NCBI RefSeq assembly: GCF_001422365.1
Contig: NZ_LMMT01000038.1
Coordinates: 139,979 to 203,978 of the forward strand
DNA length: 64,000 nucleotides
DNA from: Pseudorhodoferax sp. Leaf265
GTDB lineage: Bacteria > Pseudomonadota > Gammaproteobacteria > Burkholderiales > Burkholderiaceae_C
Reading direction: 5' to 3'
Position numbers and translations under genes: made by a program. Below the pieces are notes generated by a model, which was given only the letters and a program-made list of their open reading frames with translations, ran no database searches and was not told the DNA's origin. Positions 25,753 to 34,356 of the stretch are shown one piece after another. Within the stretch, counting starts at the first letter, position 1. Each line of letters starts with the position of its first letter.

Positions 25753-28695
25753 ATGCTCCAGTTCCTCTCTGCCGAGCCGGTCCACGACCCGCTGGCCGCG
25801 CCCACGCCCACCGACGCGACCACGGTCAAGACCACCACCTGCTACATGTGCGCCTGCCGCTGCGGCATCCGCGTGCACCTGCGCGAGGGCGAGCAGGGCC
25901 CCGAGGTGCGCTACATCGACGGCAACCCCGCGCACCCGCTGAACCAGGGTGTGATCTGCGCCAAGGGGTCGGCGGGCATCATGAAGCAGTACTCGCCGGC
26001 GCGGCTCACGCAGCCCCTGCGCCGCAAGCCGGGCAGCGCGCGCGGCGCGGGCGAGTTCGAGCCGATCTCCTGGGACGAGGCCATGGCCTTGCTGACCGAG
26101 CGGCTGGGCAGGATCCGCGCCACCGATCCCAAGAAGTTCGCGCTGTTCACGGGCCGCGACCAGATGCAGGCGCTCACGGGCCTGTTCGCGCGCCAGTTCG
26201 GCACGCCCAACTACGCGGCGCATGGCGGCTTCTGCTCGGTGAACATGGCGGCCGGCATGATCTACACCATCGGCGGCAGCTTCTGGGAGTTCGGCGGGCC
26301 GGACCTGGAGCGATCCAAGCTGTTCGTGATGATCGGCACCGCCGAGGACCACCACAGCAACCCGATGAAGATGGCGCTCGGCCAATTCAAGCGCGCGGGC
26401 GGCCGCTTCATCGCGATCAATCCGATCCGCACGGGCTACGCCGCGATCGCCGACGAGTGGATTCCGATCAAGCCCGGCACCGACGGCGCGCTGCTCATGG
26501 CGCTGTTGCATGTGCTGATCGCGGACGACCTGATCGACCACGACTTCCTCAAGCGCTTCACGAATGCGCCGCAGCTCGTGGTGCTGGACGGCGGCGCGCG
26601 CGACGGCCTGTTCGCCTTCGATCCCGACCCCGCACGGGGCCCGCCCGGCGATGGCCGGCATCCGCACAACAAGCTCATCTGGTGCAGGAACGGCCAACGC
26701 GCGCTGAACGCCTACCCCGAGGGCATCGCCGAGGGCTGCGACCCCGCGCTCGAAGGCCACTACACCTTGGCCGACGGCACGCGCGTCGCGCCATCGTTCC
26801 AGCTGCTGCGCGAACGCGTGGCCAGCTGCACGCCCGAATGGGCCGAGGCCATCTGCGGTGTGCCGGCCGCGCGCATCCGCCTGCTGGCGCGCGAGATGGG
26901 CGAGACCGCCATGCACCAGGCCTTCGAGCTGCCCATCCCCTGGGAGGACGCCTGGGGCAAGCAGCATCCCACCACCATCGGCCGGCCCGTGGCCTTCCAC
27001 GCCATGCGTGGGCTGGCGGCGCATTCCAACGGCTTCCAGACCGTGCGCGCGCTGTCGGTGCTGATGAGCGTGCTCGGCACCATCGACCGGCCGGGCGGGT
27101 TCCGCCACAAGGCGCCGTACCCGCGCCACATCGTGCCCAACTACCGGGCCTTCAACGACCCCGCCATGATCCAGCCCAACACGCCGCTCAACGCGGCGCC
27201 GCTGGGCTTTCCGGCCAACCCGGACGAGCTGGCCATCTACCCCGACGGCTCGCCGATCCGCATCGACCACGCCTTCTCGTGGGAGCACCCGCTGTCGGCC
27301 CACGGGCTCATGCACAACGTGATCACCAATGCGGTCAAGGGCGACCCGTACCGCATCGACACGCTGATGATCTTCATGGCCAACATGGCCTGGAACAGCA
27401 GCATGAACACGCAGGCCGTGCGCGAGATGCTCAACCGCAAGGACGAGAACGGCGAGCACTGCATCCCCTTCCTCGTGGTCTGCGACGCCTTCCAGAGCGA
27501 GACCGTGGCCTTCGCCGACCTGGTGCTGCCCGACACCACGTATCTGGAGCGGCACGACGTGATGGGCATGTTGGACCGGCCCATCTCCGAGTTCGACGGC
27601 CCGGTGGATTCGGTGCGCGTGCCGGTGCTGCCGCCCACGGGCCAGTGCCGGCCGTTCCAGGAGGTGCTGATCGACCTGGCGACGCGGCTGAAATTCCCGG
27701 CCTTCACCACGGCCGAGGGTGCGCCCAAGTTCAAGGACTACCCGGACTTCATCGTCAACTTCCAGCCGGCGCCCGGCATCGGCTTCCTGATGGGCTGGCG
27801 CGGCAAGGACGGCACCGAGCACCTGCGCGGCGAGCCCAACCCCAGGCAGTGGGAGATGTACGCGCAGAACAACTGCGTGTTCCAGTACCACATGCCCGAA
27901 GGCATGCAGTACATGCGCAACTGGAACCGCGCCTACCTGGACTTCGCCAAGGACAAGGGCTGGCGCCAGAAGAACGACCCGGTGCAGCTGGCGCTGTACA
28001 GCGACACGCTGCAGTGCTTCCGCCTCGCGGCCCGGGGCCAATGCGGCGGCCGCCAGCCGCCCGAGCACCTGCGCGAACGCATCGCCACCTACTTCGACCC
28101 GCTGCCCTTCTGGTATGCGCCACTGGAGGAGGCCGCCACCGACCTCGCGGCCTACCCGCTCAACGCGGTCACGCAGCGGCCCATGGCCATGTACCACTCC
28201 TGGGACTCGCAGAACGCCTGGCTGCGCCAGATCCACAGCCACAACTACCTGCACGTGAACCCGAAGACGGCGCAGGCCGCCGGCATCGCCGACGGCGGCT
28301 GGTGCTGGGTCGAGAGCCAGTGGGGCAAGGTCCGGGGCATGGCGCGCTACACCGAGGCCGTGGAGCCCGGCACCGTCTGGACCTGGAACGCCATCGGCAA
28401 GGCCGACAGCGCCTGGCAGCTCGCGCCGGGCGCGGACGAGGCGCGCAAGGGCTTTCTGCTGAACCACCTGATCAGCGAGGAGCTGCCCTGCGCGGGCACG
28501 CCGGCCGGCACCATCAGCAACTCCGACCCGATCACGGGCCAGGCCGGCTGGTACGACGTGCGCGTGCGCATCCGCCCGGCCGAGCCGGAGGAGCCGCACG
28601 AGAGCTATCCGCAGTTCGCCGCCGTGCCGCCCGCGCCCGGCGTGCGCGGCAAGGCGCAGCGCGTGCTGGCCTATTTCGCGGGAGGCAAGAAATGA
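25753..28695 (+). CDS. soeA: Sulfite dehydrogenase (quinone) SoeA-like molybdopterin subunit
   Basis: A 980-residue Mo-bisMGD oxidoreductase of the DMSO-reductase superfamily. The N-terminal 4Fe-4S site is CYMCACRC (C-x2-C-x3-C) closed by VICAKG about 27 residues later. Long family segments follow, with a C-terminal molybdopterin-dinucleotide domain (around 790-950). There is no twin-arginine signal peptide, so the catalytic subunit stays in the cytoplasm, as known for SoeABC and unlike Psr/Phs-type relatives. It is coupled to soeB by ATGA and flanked by a YeiH-type exporter. The reaction would be sulfite to sulfate with electrons to quinone. Other molybdoenzymes of similar form cannot be fully excluded. 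Confidence 0.85.
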   Translation: MLQFLSAEPVHDPLAAPTPTDATTVKTTTCYMCACRCGIRVHLREGEQGPEVRYIDGNPAHPLNQGVICAKGSAGIMKQYSPARLTQPLRRKPGSARGAGEFEPISWDEAMALLTERLGRIRATDPKKFALFTGRDQMQALTGLFARQFGTPNYAAHGGFCSVNMAAGMIYTIGGSFWEFGGPDLERSKLFVMIGTAEDHHSNPMKMALGQFKRAGGRFIAINPIRTGYAAIADEWIPIKPGTDGALLMALLHVLIADDLIDHDFLKRFTNAPQLVVLDGGARDGLFAFDPDPARGPPGDGRHPHNKLIWCRNGQRALNAYPEGIAEGCDPALEGHYTLADGTRVAPSFQLLRERVASCTPEWAEAICGVPAARIRLLAREMGETAMHQAFELPIPWEDAWGKQHPTTIGRPVAFHAMRGLAAHSNGFQTVRALSVLMSVLGTIDRPGGFRHKAPYPRHIVPNYRAFNDPAMIQPNTPLNAAPLGFPANPDELAIYPDGSPIRIDHAFSWEHPLSAHGLMHNVITNAVKGDPYRIDTLMIFMANMAWNSSMNTQAVREMLNRKDENGEHCIPFLVVCDAFQSETVAFADLVLPDTTYLERHDVMGMLDRPISEFDGPVDSVRVPVLPPTGQCRPFQEVLIDLATRLKFPAFTTAEGAPKFKDYPDFIVNFQPAPGIGFLMGWRGKDGTEHLRGEPNPRQWEMYAQNNCVFQYHMPEGMQYMRNWNRAYLDFAKDKGWRQKNDPVQLALYSDTLQCFRLAARGQCGGRQPPEHLRERIATYFDPLPFWYAPLEEAATDLAAYPLNAVTQRPMAMYHSWDSQNAWLRQIHSHNYLHVNPKTAQAAGIADGGWCWVESQWGKVRGMARYTEAVEPGTVWTWNAIGKADSAWQLAPGADEARKGFLLNHLISEELPCAGTPAGTISNSDPITGQAGWYDVRVRIRPAEPEEPHESYPQFAAVPPAPGVRGKAQRVLAYFAGGKK

Positions 28696-29444
28696 TCCAG
28701 TGGCTCAAGGACCTGTTGAACCCGCAGCCGCTGGTGTCGCCCGCACCGGCGCCCGCGCCCGCCAACCCACCCAGCGCGCGCTGGAAGCAAGGCGACACGC
28801 TGGCCAAGCAGCTCGCGCTGGTCATCGACCTCAACGTCTGCGTGGGCTGCCATGCCTGCGTGACCTCGTGCAAGGAGTGGAACACCTCGGGTTCGGCCGG
28901 CCCGCTCGCCGACGAGCGCGCCTATGCGGCCGACCCCACGGGCACCTTCTTCAACCGCGTGCAGACGTATGAGGCCGGCGTGTTCCCGACCATGGACACG
29001 GTGCACTTCCCCAAGAGCTGCCTGCACTGCGAAGACCCGCCCTGCGTGCCGGTCTGCCCCACGGGCGCGAGCTACAAGCGCGCCGAGGACGGCATCGTGC
29101 TGGTGGACTACGACAAGTGCATCGGCTGCAAGTACTGCGCCTGGGCCTGCCCCTATGGCGCGCGCGAGCTGGATGAGGAACGCCAGGTCATGACCAAGTG
29201 CACGCTGTGCGTCGACCGCGTGCACGACCAGAAGCTCGCGCCCGAGGACCGCAAGCCCGCCTGCGTGAAGGCCTGCCCGACCAACGCGCGGCTGTTCGGC
29301 GACGTGAAGGACCCGAGCAGCGAAGTCTCCATCGCCATCCGCGAGCGCGGTGGCTACGCGCTGATGCCCGAGTGGGAGACGCAGCCGGCCAACCAGTATT
29401 TGCCGCGGCGGTCCATGCAGTCCGCGCCTGGGGAGCAGCCATGA
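28692..29444 (+). CDS. soeB: SoeB-like iron-sulfur electron-transfer subunit
   Basis: A 250-residue ferredoxin-type subunit. Four Cys clusters are visible (CVGCHACVTSC, CLHCEDPPCVPVC, CIGCKYCAWAC and CTLC with ACVKAC), enough for four 4Fe-4S centres linking the molybdenum subunit to the membrane anchor. The proline-rich stretch before residue 30 is a tail. Start and stop overlap both neighbours through ATGA, so the three subunits are translated together. Confidence 0.88.
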   Translation: MIQWLKDLLNPQPLVSPAPAPAPANPPSARWKQGDTLAKQLALVIDLNVCVGCHACVTSCKEWNTSGSAGPLADERAYAADPTGTFFNRVQTYEAGVFPTMDTVHFPKSCLHCEDPPCVPVCPTGASYKRAEDGIVLVDYDKCIGCKYCAWACPYGARELDEERQVMTKCTLCVDRVHDQKLAPEDRKPACVKACPTNARLFGDVKDPSSEVSIAIRERGGYALMPEWETQPANQYLPRRSMQSAPGEQP

Positions 29445-30367
29445 ACCCAGCCATGTCCGTCGTCGTGTTCACGGCCATCGCGGGCGCCGCGCAGGGCCTG
29501 GTGGTGGCGCTGGCCGTGGCCACGCTGATCGGCGTGCCGATGGCCGGCGGCTTCGTCGCCCATGCGCTGCTGCTGGCCGCGGCCATGGCCACCGTCGGCC
29601 TGCTGTCGTCCTTCGGCCACCTGGGCCGCAAGGAGCGGGCCTGGCGCGCCGTGCTGATGTGGCGCACCTCCTGGCTCTCGCGCGAATGCCTGGTGCTGCC
29701 GGCCTTCATCGGCTGGACGCTGCTGTGGTGGGTGCTGCTGCCGGCCGACGGCGCGGCGCCGCTCTGGTTGCCCCTGGGCGCCCTGGTGCTGGCCGCCTTG
29801 CTGTGGCTGTGCACGGCCATGATCTACGCCTGCCTGCGCTTCATCCAGGAATGGGCGCAGCCGCTCACGCTGGTCAACTTCATCCTGATCGGCCAGGGCG
29901 CGGGCCTGGTGCTGGCCAGTGCGCTGGCCGCGGGCGCGGGCGAAGAGGCCTTGCTGGCCCGCACCGGCCCGGCCGCGCTGGGCGTGCTGCTGGCCGCGCT
30001 GGCGGCGCGCTGGGCCAGCCTGGCGCGCAACGCGGCCCTGGTCCCCAGGTCCACGCTGCACAGCGCCACCGGCATCCGCACGCCCCAACTCGTGCAGAAG
30101 TCCATGGGCATGTCGGCCGGCGCCTTCAACACGCGCGAATTCTTCCACGGCCGCACGGCGGCCTTCCTCAAGAACCTGCGCTGGCTGTTCCTGCTGTGCG
30201 GCTTCGTGCTGCCCGCGCTGTGCGCGGCGGGCGCACTGGCCGGCGGCCCCGGCTGGCTGTGGCCCCTGGCCGTGGCGCTGCAGGTGCCCGGCCTGCTGGC
30301 CGAGCGCTGGTTCTTCTTCGCCCAGGCGCGGCATCCGCAGAACCTGTACTACCAGGTCGTGTCCTGA
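29441..30367 (+). CDS. soeC: SoeC-like membrane anchor (DmsC/NrfD type)
   Basis: A 308-residue integral membrane subunit with about 8 hydrophobic segments, for example SVVVFTAIAGAAQGLVVALA at the N-terminus. It resembles DmsC-type anchors (RAWRAVLMWRTSWLSRE, TGIRTPQLVQKSMGMSAGAFNTREF), which pass electrons to quinone. It is the last gene of soeABC; the PL10-like lyase gene converges on it 24 bases after the stop. Confidence 0.87.
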   Translation: MNPAMSVVVFTAIAGAAQGLVVALAVATLIGVPMAGGFVAHALLLAAAMATVGLLSSFGHLGRKERAWRAVLMWRTSWLSRECLVLPAFIGWTLLWWVLLPADGAAPLWLPLGALVLAALLWLCTAMIYACLRFIQEWAQPLTLVNFILIGQGAGLVLASALAAGAGEEALLARTGPAALGVLLAALAARWASLARNAALVPRSTLHSATGIRTPQLVQKSMGMSAGAFNTREFFHGRTAAFLKNLRWLFLLCGFVLPALCAAGALAGGPGWLWPLAVALQVPGLLAERWFFFAQARHPQNLYYQVVS

Positions 30368-30391
30368 GGACCGCCGGGCCGGGGCGCTGGC

Positions 30392-32404
30392 TCAGGCCTT
30401 GTAGGCCGGGTCGGTCACGCCAGCGACGGGCGCGATGAAGCTCACAAGGTTGCCCAGGTTGCCCACGAAGGTGCTGCTGTTGATGACCTGCTCGACCTTG
30501 GGCGGGTTGGAGGTGTAGGGCTCCTTGGCCGGCATCTGGTTGCTGCCGAAGGGCGAGGTGTCGTACTGGTCGCCCACGTGGGTGCTCATGTACTCCTTGC
30601 CCAGGTAGGGCGTGCTCGGCCCGTTCTGGGTGTAGGCGTTGGTGAAGGTCGACTGGTCCTCGCTCCAGTGGTTCTTCTCGCCCAGGCTGTCGATCAGGGC
30701 CTGGGTCTGCGCCTGGGTGCGCGTGGCCGTGCCTTTCACGGCATTGGCCCACAGGTGCGGGAAGTCCACTTCGCCGTTGACCGTGAAGTAGGCCGGCAGC
30801 GCGCGCTCGCCCTGCACGTTGAGCGGCGAGCTGGCCACCATCGCCGCGATCTCGGCATTGGAGAGCGCCTGCATCCGGGCCAGCGTCGCGCGTGGCGCGG
30901 CGGTGCTGGCGTTCTGCGAGGCACCGTAGTGGCCTGGCGTGCGGCGCCAGTCGTGGTCGATGAAGTAGGCGCCGTTGTGGATGTTGGTGCCGTAGCGGTG
31001 CGGGAAGCGCGGGCGGTTGGACTCCAGCTCCACCACGCGTGCGTGCGTGCCGGTCAGGATGCTCTCGGGGTCGCCGCCCGGCCGGTCCGCGGTGCGCGAG
31101 CGCTGGTCGTTGCGCAGCGCGCAGGTGTCGATCCAGTCGAACACCTTGCTGAGCTTGGACAGGTACTTCTTGTCGCCGGTCAGCCGGAAGTAGTGGAACA
31201 GCTGCGTGGCATTGGTGATGGAGACCGAGGGGCTCAGGCCGCGCGGCTCGTAGCTGCGTGCCGCAGCCGGCAGCCCGGCCTTGCGCAGCACACCGTAGGC
31301 GTCCACCGTGTCGGCCGACAGGTGCTGCAGGCCCCAGCCGGCCTGCGGCGTCGTCGTCGCGTTCGGGTTGCTGGCTTTGCTGGTGTCGCCGTCGTACTCG
31401 TACATGATGTTGTACATGCAGTCCATCGCGGCCACGGCCGGCGCCTTCAGGCTCATGTCGCCCAGGCCGAAGGAGGCGAGCATCAGGAACTTGATGTTCT
31501 CGCCCATCACGTCGTCGTTGAAGGTCACGAAGTTCGTGTAGTCGCCGTCTTCCATGCCGCTGAAGATGCCGGTGTAGCCCGGCTGGCCCGGCACGCCGCC
31601 GGGGCCCTGGCAGATGTAGTCGCCGTTCTGGTTGCCGGCCACCAGCTGCTCCCAGCCCGGCCCGGTCGGCGGCCAGTTCGGCGCCGGCATGGCCTTGGTG
31701 GCGTTGTAGGCGCGCGGAAAGCGCTGCGGCCAGCCACCGGCGACGACGCCGGTCTTGAACTGCGCGTCCAGCACGAAGGCGATGGCCTTGTCGAGCGAGG
31801 CCTTGAAGCGCGCGTCCTTCTTCTGCAGGTACATGCGCAGCATGAACTGGGCGGACACGGCCGTGGTGGCGTCGTCGAAGGTGGCATTGCCGTAGTAGTG
31901 CTGGAACTCTTCCAGCCGCCAGCCGTTCGCGCCGACCGTCTCGTACCAGCGCTTGAGTGCAGGCTCGCCGGCCAGGTCGTGGATGTAGTTCCAGCCGCCC
32001 GAGGCATGCTGGGCCTCGACCATGACCAGCGCGGTGCGCTCGGCGGCCTTGTAGAAGGTCTCGTCCTGGGTGGCGTGGTAGGCGTCGAGCAGGGCGTGGC
32101 CCACCGAGGGCGTGCCGGTCGGCTGCATCCAGACCATGGTCGGCGTGGCTTCCATCTCGCCCCAACACTGGTTGCGGTTCGAGGCCAGGTAGGACCAGAC
32201 GTAGGCGCCGCTGGACGAGACGTTCTGGTCCATGTAGCGCGCGGCGCGCCGCATCGCCAGCTTGGTCGACTGGCGGAACGGATCGGGATCGACGGGCAGC
32301 TCGGGCTCGGCCGGCGTGACCGGCGCGCTGTCACCGTCGCCGCCGCCGCAGGCGGTGGTCAAAAAGGCTCCGGCAACGGAACCAAGGAAAAGTCTGCGCT
32401 CCAT
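30392..32404 (-). CDS. PL10-like pectate lyase lipoprotein
   Basis: A 670-residue secreted lipoprotein. The N-terminus MERRLFLGSVAGAFLTTACGGG has a signal peptide with lipobox LTTAC, so Cys19 should be lipidated and the enzyme attached to the envelope. The segments GVVAGGWPQRFPRAYN and FVTFNDDVMGENIKFLM match the NGGWPQ and TFNDD landmarks of polysaccharide lyase family 10, which cuts polygalacturonate by beta-elimination. The region before them (about 50-200) is helical, toroid-like. At 670 residues it is longer than simple PL10 catalytic domains. No sugar transporter or second pectinase is nearby. The start is set by AGAGGAGA before the ATG at 32404. Confidence 0.75.
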   Translation of the reverse strand: MERRLFLGSVAGAFLTTACGGGDGDSAPVTPAEPELPVDPDPFRQSTKLAMRRAARYMDQNVSSSGAYVWSYLASNRNQCWGEMEATPTMVWMQPTGTPSVGHALLDAYHATQDETFYKAAERTALVMVEAQHASGGWNYIHDLAGEPALKRWYETVGANGWRLEEFQHYYGNATFDDATTAVSAQFMLRMYLQKKDARFKASLDKAIAFVLDAQFKTGVVAGGWPQRFPRAYNATKAMPAPNWPPTGPGWEQLVAGNQNGDYICQGPGGVPGQPGYTGIFSGMEDGDYTNFVTFNDDVMGENIKFLMLASFGLGDMSLKAPAVAAMDCMYNIMYEYDGDTSKASNPNATTTPQAGWGLQHLSADTVDAYGVLRKAGLPAAARSYEPRGLSPSVSITNATQLFHYFRLTGDKKYLSKLSKVFDWIDTCALRNDQRSRTADRPGGDPESILTGTHARVVELESNRPRFPHRYGTNIHNGAYFIDHDWRRTPGHYGASQNASTAAPRATLARMQALSNAEIAAMVASSPLNVQGERALPAYFTVNGEVDFPHLWANAVKGTATRTQAQTQALIDSLGEKNHWSEDQSTFTNAYTQNGPSTPYLGKEYMSTHVGDQYDTSPFGSNQMPAKEPYTSNPPKVEQVINSSTFVGNLGNLVSFIAPVAGVTDPAYKA

Positions 32405-32701
32405 GGAGTCTCCTCTAGGTGGGCATGAAAGGACGCTGGGCCCAACGGGCGGCGTCAGGGAAGCACGCCGCAACTCATACGATGTCTTACCAATCGAATG
32501 GGCGCAATGTGCTGGAATTCTGGAAAGTAAACGTTTAACTTTGGCGCCGAACGTGGGCTGGTTGTCGTATGACTGACTGTATGCCGCCTTCAAACGGGAA
32601 GTCAATGCGGCAGGGGCCTGGGGTATACCCGGTGCCGAGCGAGATCAGCCCCAGGCCAGCCGGCGCGGCGGCGGGCGGCCGCTGGCTGCGCGGCCGGTCC
32701 C
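32405..32701. promoter_or_regulatory. Promoter region of the lyase gene with a palindrome
   Basis: This 297-base gap has no gene that I can support. Its centre is AT-rich and holds TAAACGTTTA (32528-32537) inside AAAGTAAACGTTTAACTTT (32524-32542), an operator-like near-palindrome about 120 bases upstream of the lyase start. The part near the PNPOx-like stop (32600-32701) is GC-rich with nothing recognisable. Confidence 0.4.
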
Positions 32702-33262
32702 TCAGTCGCCGTCCGCCTGCAGCGCGGCAAGCTCGGCCTCGCTCCAGCGGGGCGTGATGTGCTGCGGGCAGTTCCAGTCGAACGCCTCCAGCCGCAGCCG
32801 CACGATGCGCTCGGGCTTGCCGCGGTAGCCGGGCACCACCACCTGTGCGGTCAGCGCGGGGTCGGCATCGAGCGTCAGCACCTCGGCATGCGCATAGACC
32901 TTGAGCCGCGCGCGGCGCCGGTAGTCCATCAGGAACAGGCTCACGCGGTCGTTCGCGCGCAGGTTGCCGGTGCTGATGTACTGCCGGTTGCCGCGGAAAT
33001 CCGCGAAGGCGAGTGTCTGGTCGTCCAGCACCTTGAGGAAGCCGCGCGGCCCGCCGCGGTGCTGCATGTAGGGCCAGCCGGTCTCCGACACGGTGGCCAT
33101 GTAGAAGCTGTCGCGGTCGGCGATGAACGCGGCCTCGGCCTCGGTGAAGCGGTCGAACTCGCGGTGGCCCGGGAAGTCGGTCCACAGGCTGTCGGCGCCC
33201 ATCTCGGCCTGCGCGGCGCGCACGCTGGGGGTGATCGCGATGTCGAGGTATCCGTAGGCCAT
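32702..33262 (-). CDS. Pyridoxamine 5'-phosphate oxidase-family flavin-binding protein
   Basis: A 186-residue split-barrel protein of the PNPOx-like superfamily, binding FMN or F420-like cofactors. Visible blocks are FTEAEAAFIADRDSFYMATV, GWPYMQHRGGPRGFLKVLD, FADFRGNRQYISTGNL and FLMDYRRRARLKVYAHAEV. The order (edge strand, RGG-x-RGFLKV, GNRQYISTGN) fits the YgaU-type enzymes annotated as pyridoxamine oxidase-like, which likely act in oxidation or detoxification. AGGAGA precedes the ATG at 33262. It is divergent from the LysR gene, its likely regulator. Confidence 0.87.
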   Translation of the reverse strand: MAYGYLDIAITPSVRAAQAEMGADSLWTDFPGHREFDRFTEAEAAFIADRDSFYMATVSETGWPYMQHRGGPRGFLKVLDDQTLAFADFRGNRQYISTGNLRANDRVSLFLMDYRRRARLKVYAHAEVLTLDADPALTAQVVVPGYRGKPERIVRLRLEAFDWNCPQHITPRWSEAELAALQADGD

Positions 33263-33360
33263 CTGCTTCTCCTGGTTGGGTGCGCCAATGGTCCATCTTT
33301 TCAAAGAGATTGATAATCCATCGATCTGGAGAATCACTCTCCCGAATTATGGGAGGACGC

Positions 33361-34287
33361 ATGGACCGCCTCGATGCCATGGCGATGCTGCTCAAGGTGA
33401 CCGAGACCGGCAGCCTCTCGGCCGCGGGCCGGGCGCTGCAGGTGCCACTGGCCACGCTGAGCCGCCGCATCGCCGACCTGGAGGCGCAGCTGGGCACGCG
33501 GCTGCTGCTGCGCACCACGCGCAAGCTCACGCTGACGGACGCCGGCCAGTCCTATGTGGCCGCCGCGCGCCGCATCCTGGAACTGGTGGACGCGGCCGAG
33601 CAGGAGGCGGCCGGCGAGTACCAGGCGCCCAAGGGCGAACTGGTCGTCACCGCGCCGGTGCTGTTCGGCCGGCTGCACGTGCTGCCCATCGTGGGGGACT
33701 TCCTGGCGGCCTTCCCGCAGATCGACATCCGGCTGGTGCTGGCCGACCGCAACGTGGACCTGGTCGACGACCACGTGGACATGGCCGTGCGCATCGGCCG
33801 CCTGCCCGACAGCGGCATGGTGGCCACGCAGGTGGGGTTGTTGCGCACATTGGCCTGCGCCAGCCCGGCGCTGCTGACTGCGCACGGCGTGCCGCAGGCG
33901 CCCGAAGACCTGGCCCGGTTGCCCTGCGTCGCCGTCGACACGCCCATGCCCGCGCCGTCCTGGCGCTTCCGCGATCCGCCCTCGGGCGCGGCGCGCGATG
34001 TCGCGGTGCGCCCGCGGCTCACCGTGACGAACCCGCAGGCCGCGGCGGACGCGGCCGTGCGCGGCATCGGCTTCGTGCGGCTGCTGCACTACCAGGTGGC
34101 CGATGCGCTGCGCAACGGCACGCTGCAGCCCGTGCTGGAAACCTACGAGCCCGCGCCTGCGCCCGTGCACCTGGTCCACGCCGCGCGCGGGCAGATGCCG
34201 CTCAAGATGCGCCGCTTCCTCGACGCTGCCGCGCCGCGGCTGCGGCAGGTGCTGGCGCAGATCGCGGCGGGTGGCGACTCCCGCTGA
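33361..34287 (+). CDS. LysR-family regulator (divergent to the PNPOx-like gene)
   Basis: A 308-residue LTTR of the DsdC/PA2206-like short-linker group. It starts MDRLDAMAMLLKVTETGSLSAAGRALQ and has the turn VPLATLSRRIADLEAQLGTRLLLRTTRKL. The effector domain begins near GELVVTAPVLFGRLHVLPIV. The 98-base gap to the PNPOx-like start is AT-rich (GATTGATAATCCATCGATC) and is the likely operator. An ATG at 33361 with GGGAGG just upstream is the best start. Confidence 0.9.
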   Translation: MDRLDAMAMLLKVTETGSLSAAGRALQVPLATLSRRIADLEAQLGTRLLLRTTRKLTLTDAGQSYVAAARRILELVDAAEQEAAGEYQAPKGELVVTAPVLFGRLHVLPIVGDFLAAFPQIDIRLVLADRNVDLVDDHVDMAVRIGRLPDSGMVATQVGLLRTLACASPALLTAHGVPQAPEDLARLPCVAVDTPMPAPSWRFRDPPSGAARDVAVRPRLTVTNPQAAADAAVRGIGFVRLLHYQVADALRNGTLQPVLETYEPAPAPVHLVHAARGQMPLKMRRFLDAAAPRLRQVLAQIAAGGDSR

Positions 34288-34356
34288 CGCAGGCATGCAG
34301 CGCCTGCAGCATGCGTTCCACCTCAGCCAGGCTCGCCCGAAGTCAACACCTGTCGG

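Noticed and set aside
24739-28599. A 1286-codon open frame on the minus strand opposite soeA
   Set aside because: It lies entirely across the soeA and lysR genes; long antisense frames are common in such GC-rich DNA because of third-position bias. Its translation is repetitive His/Arg/Gly-rich with no recognisable domain.
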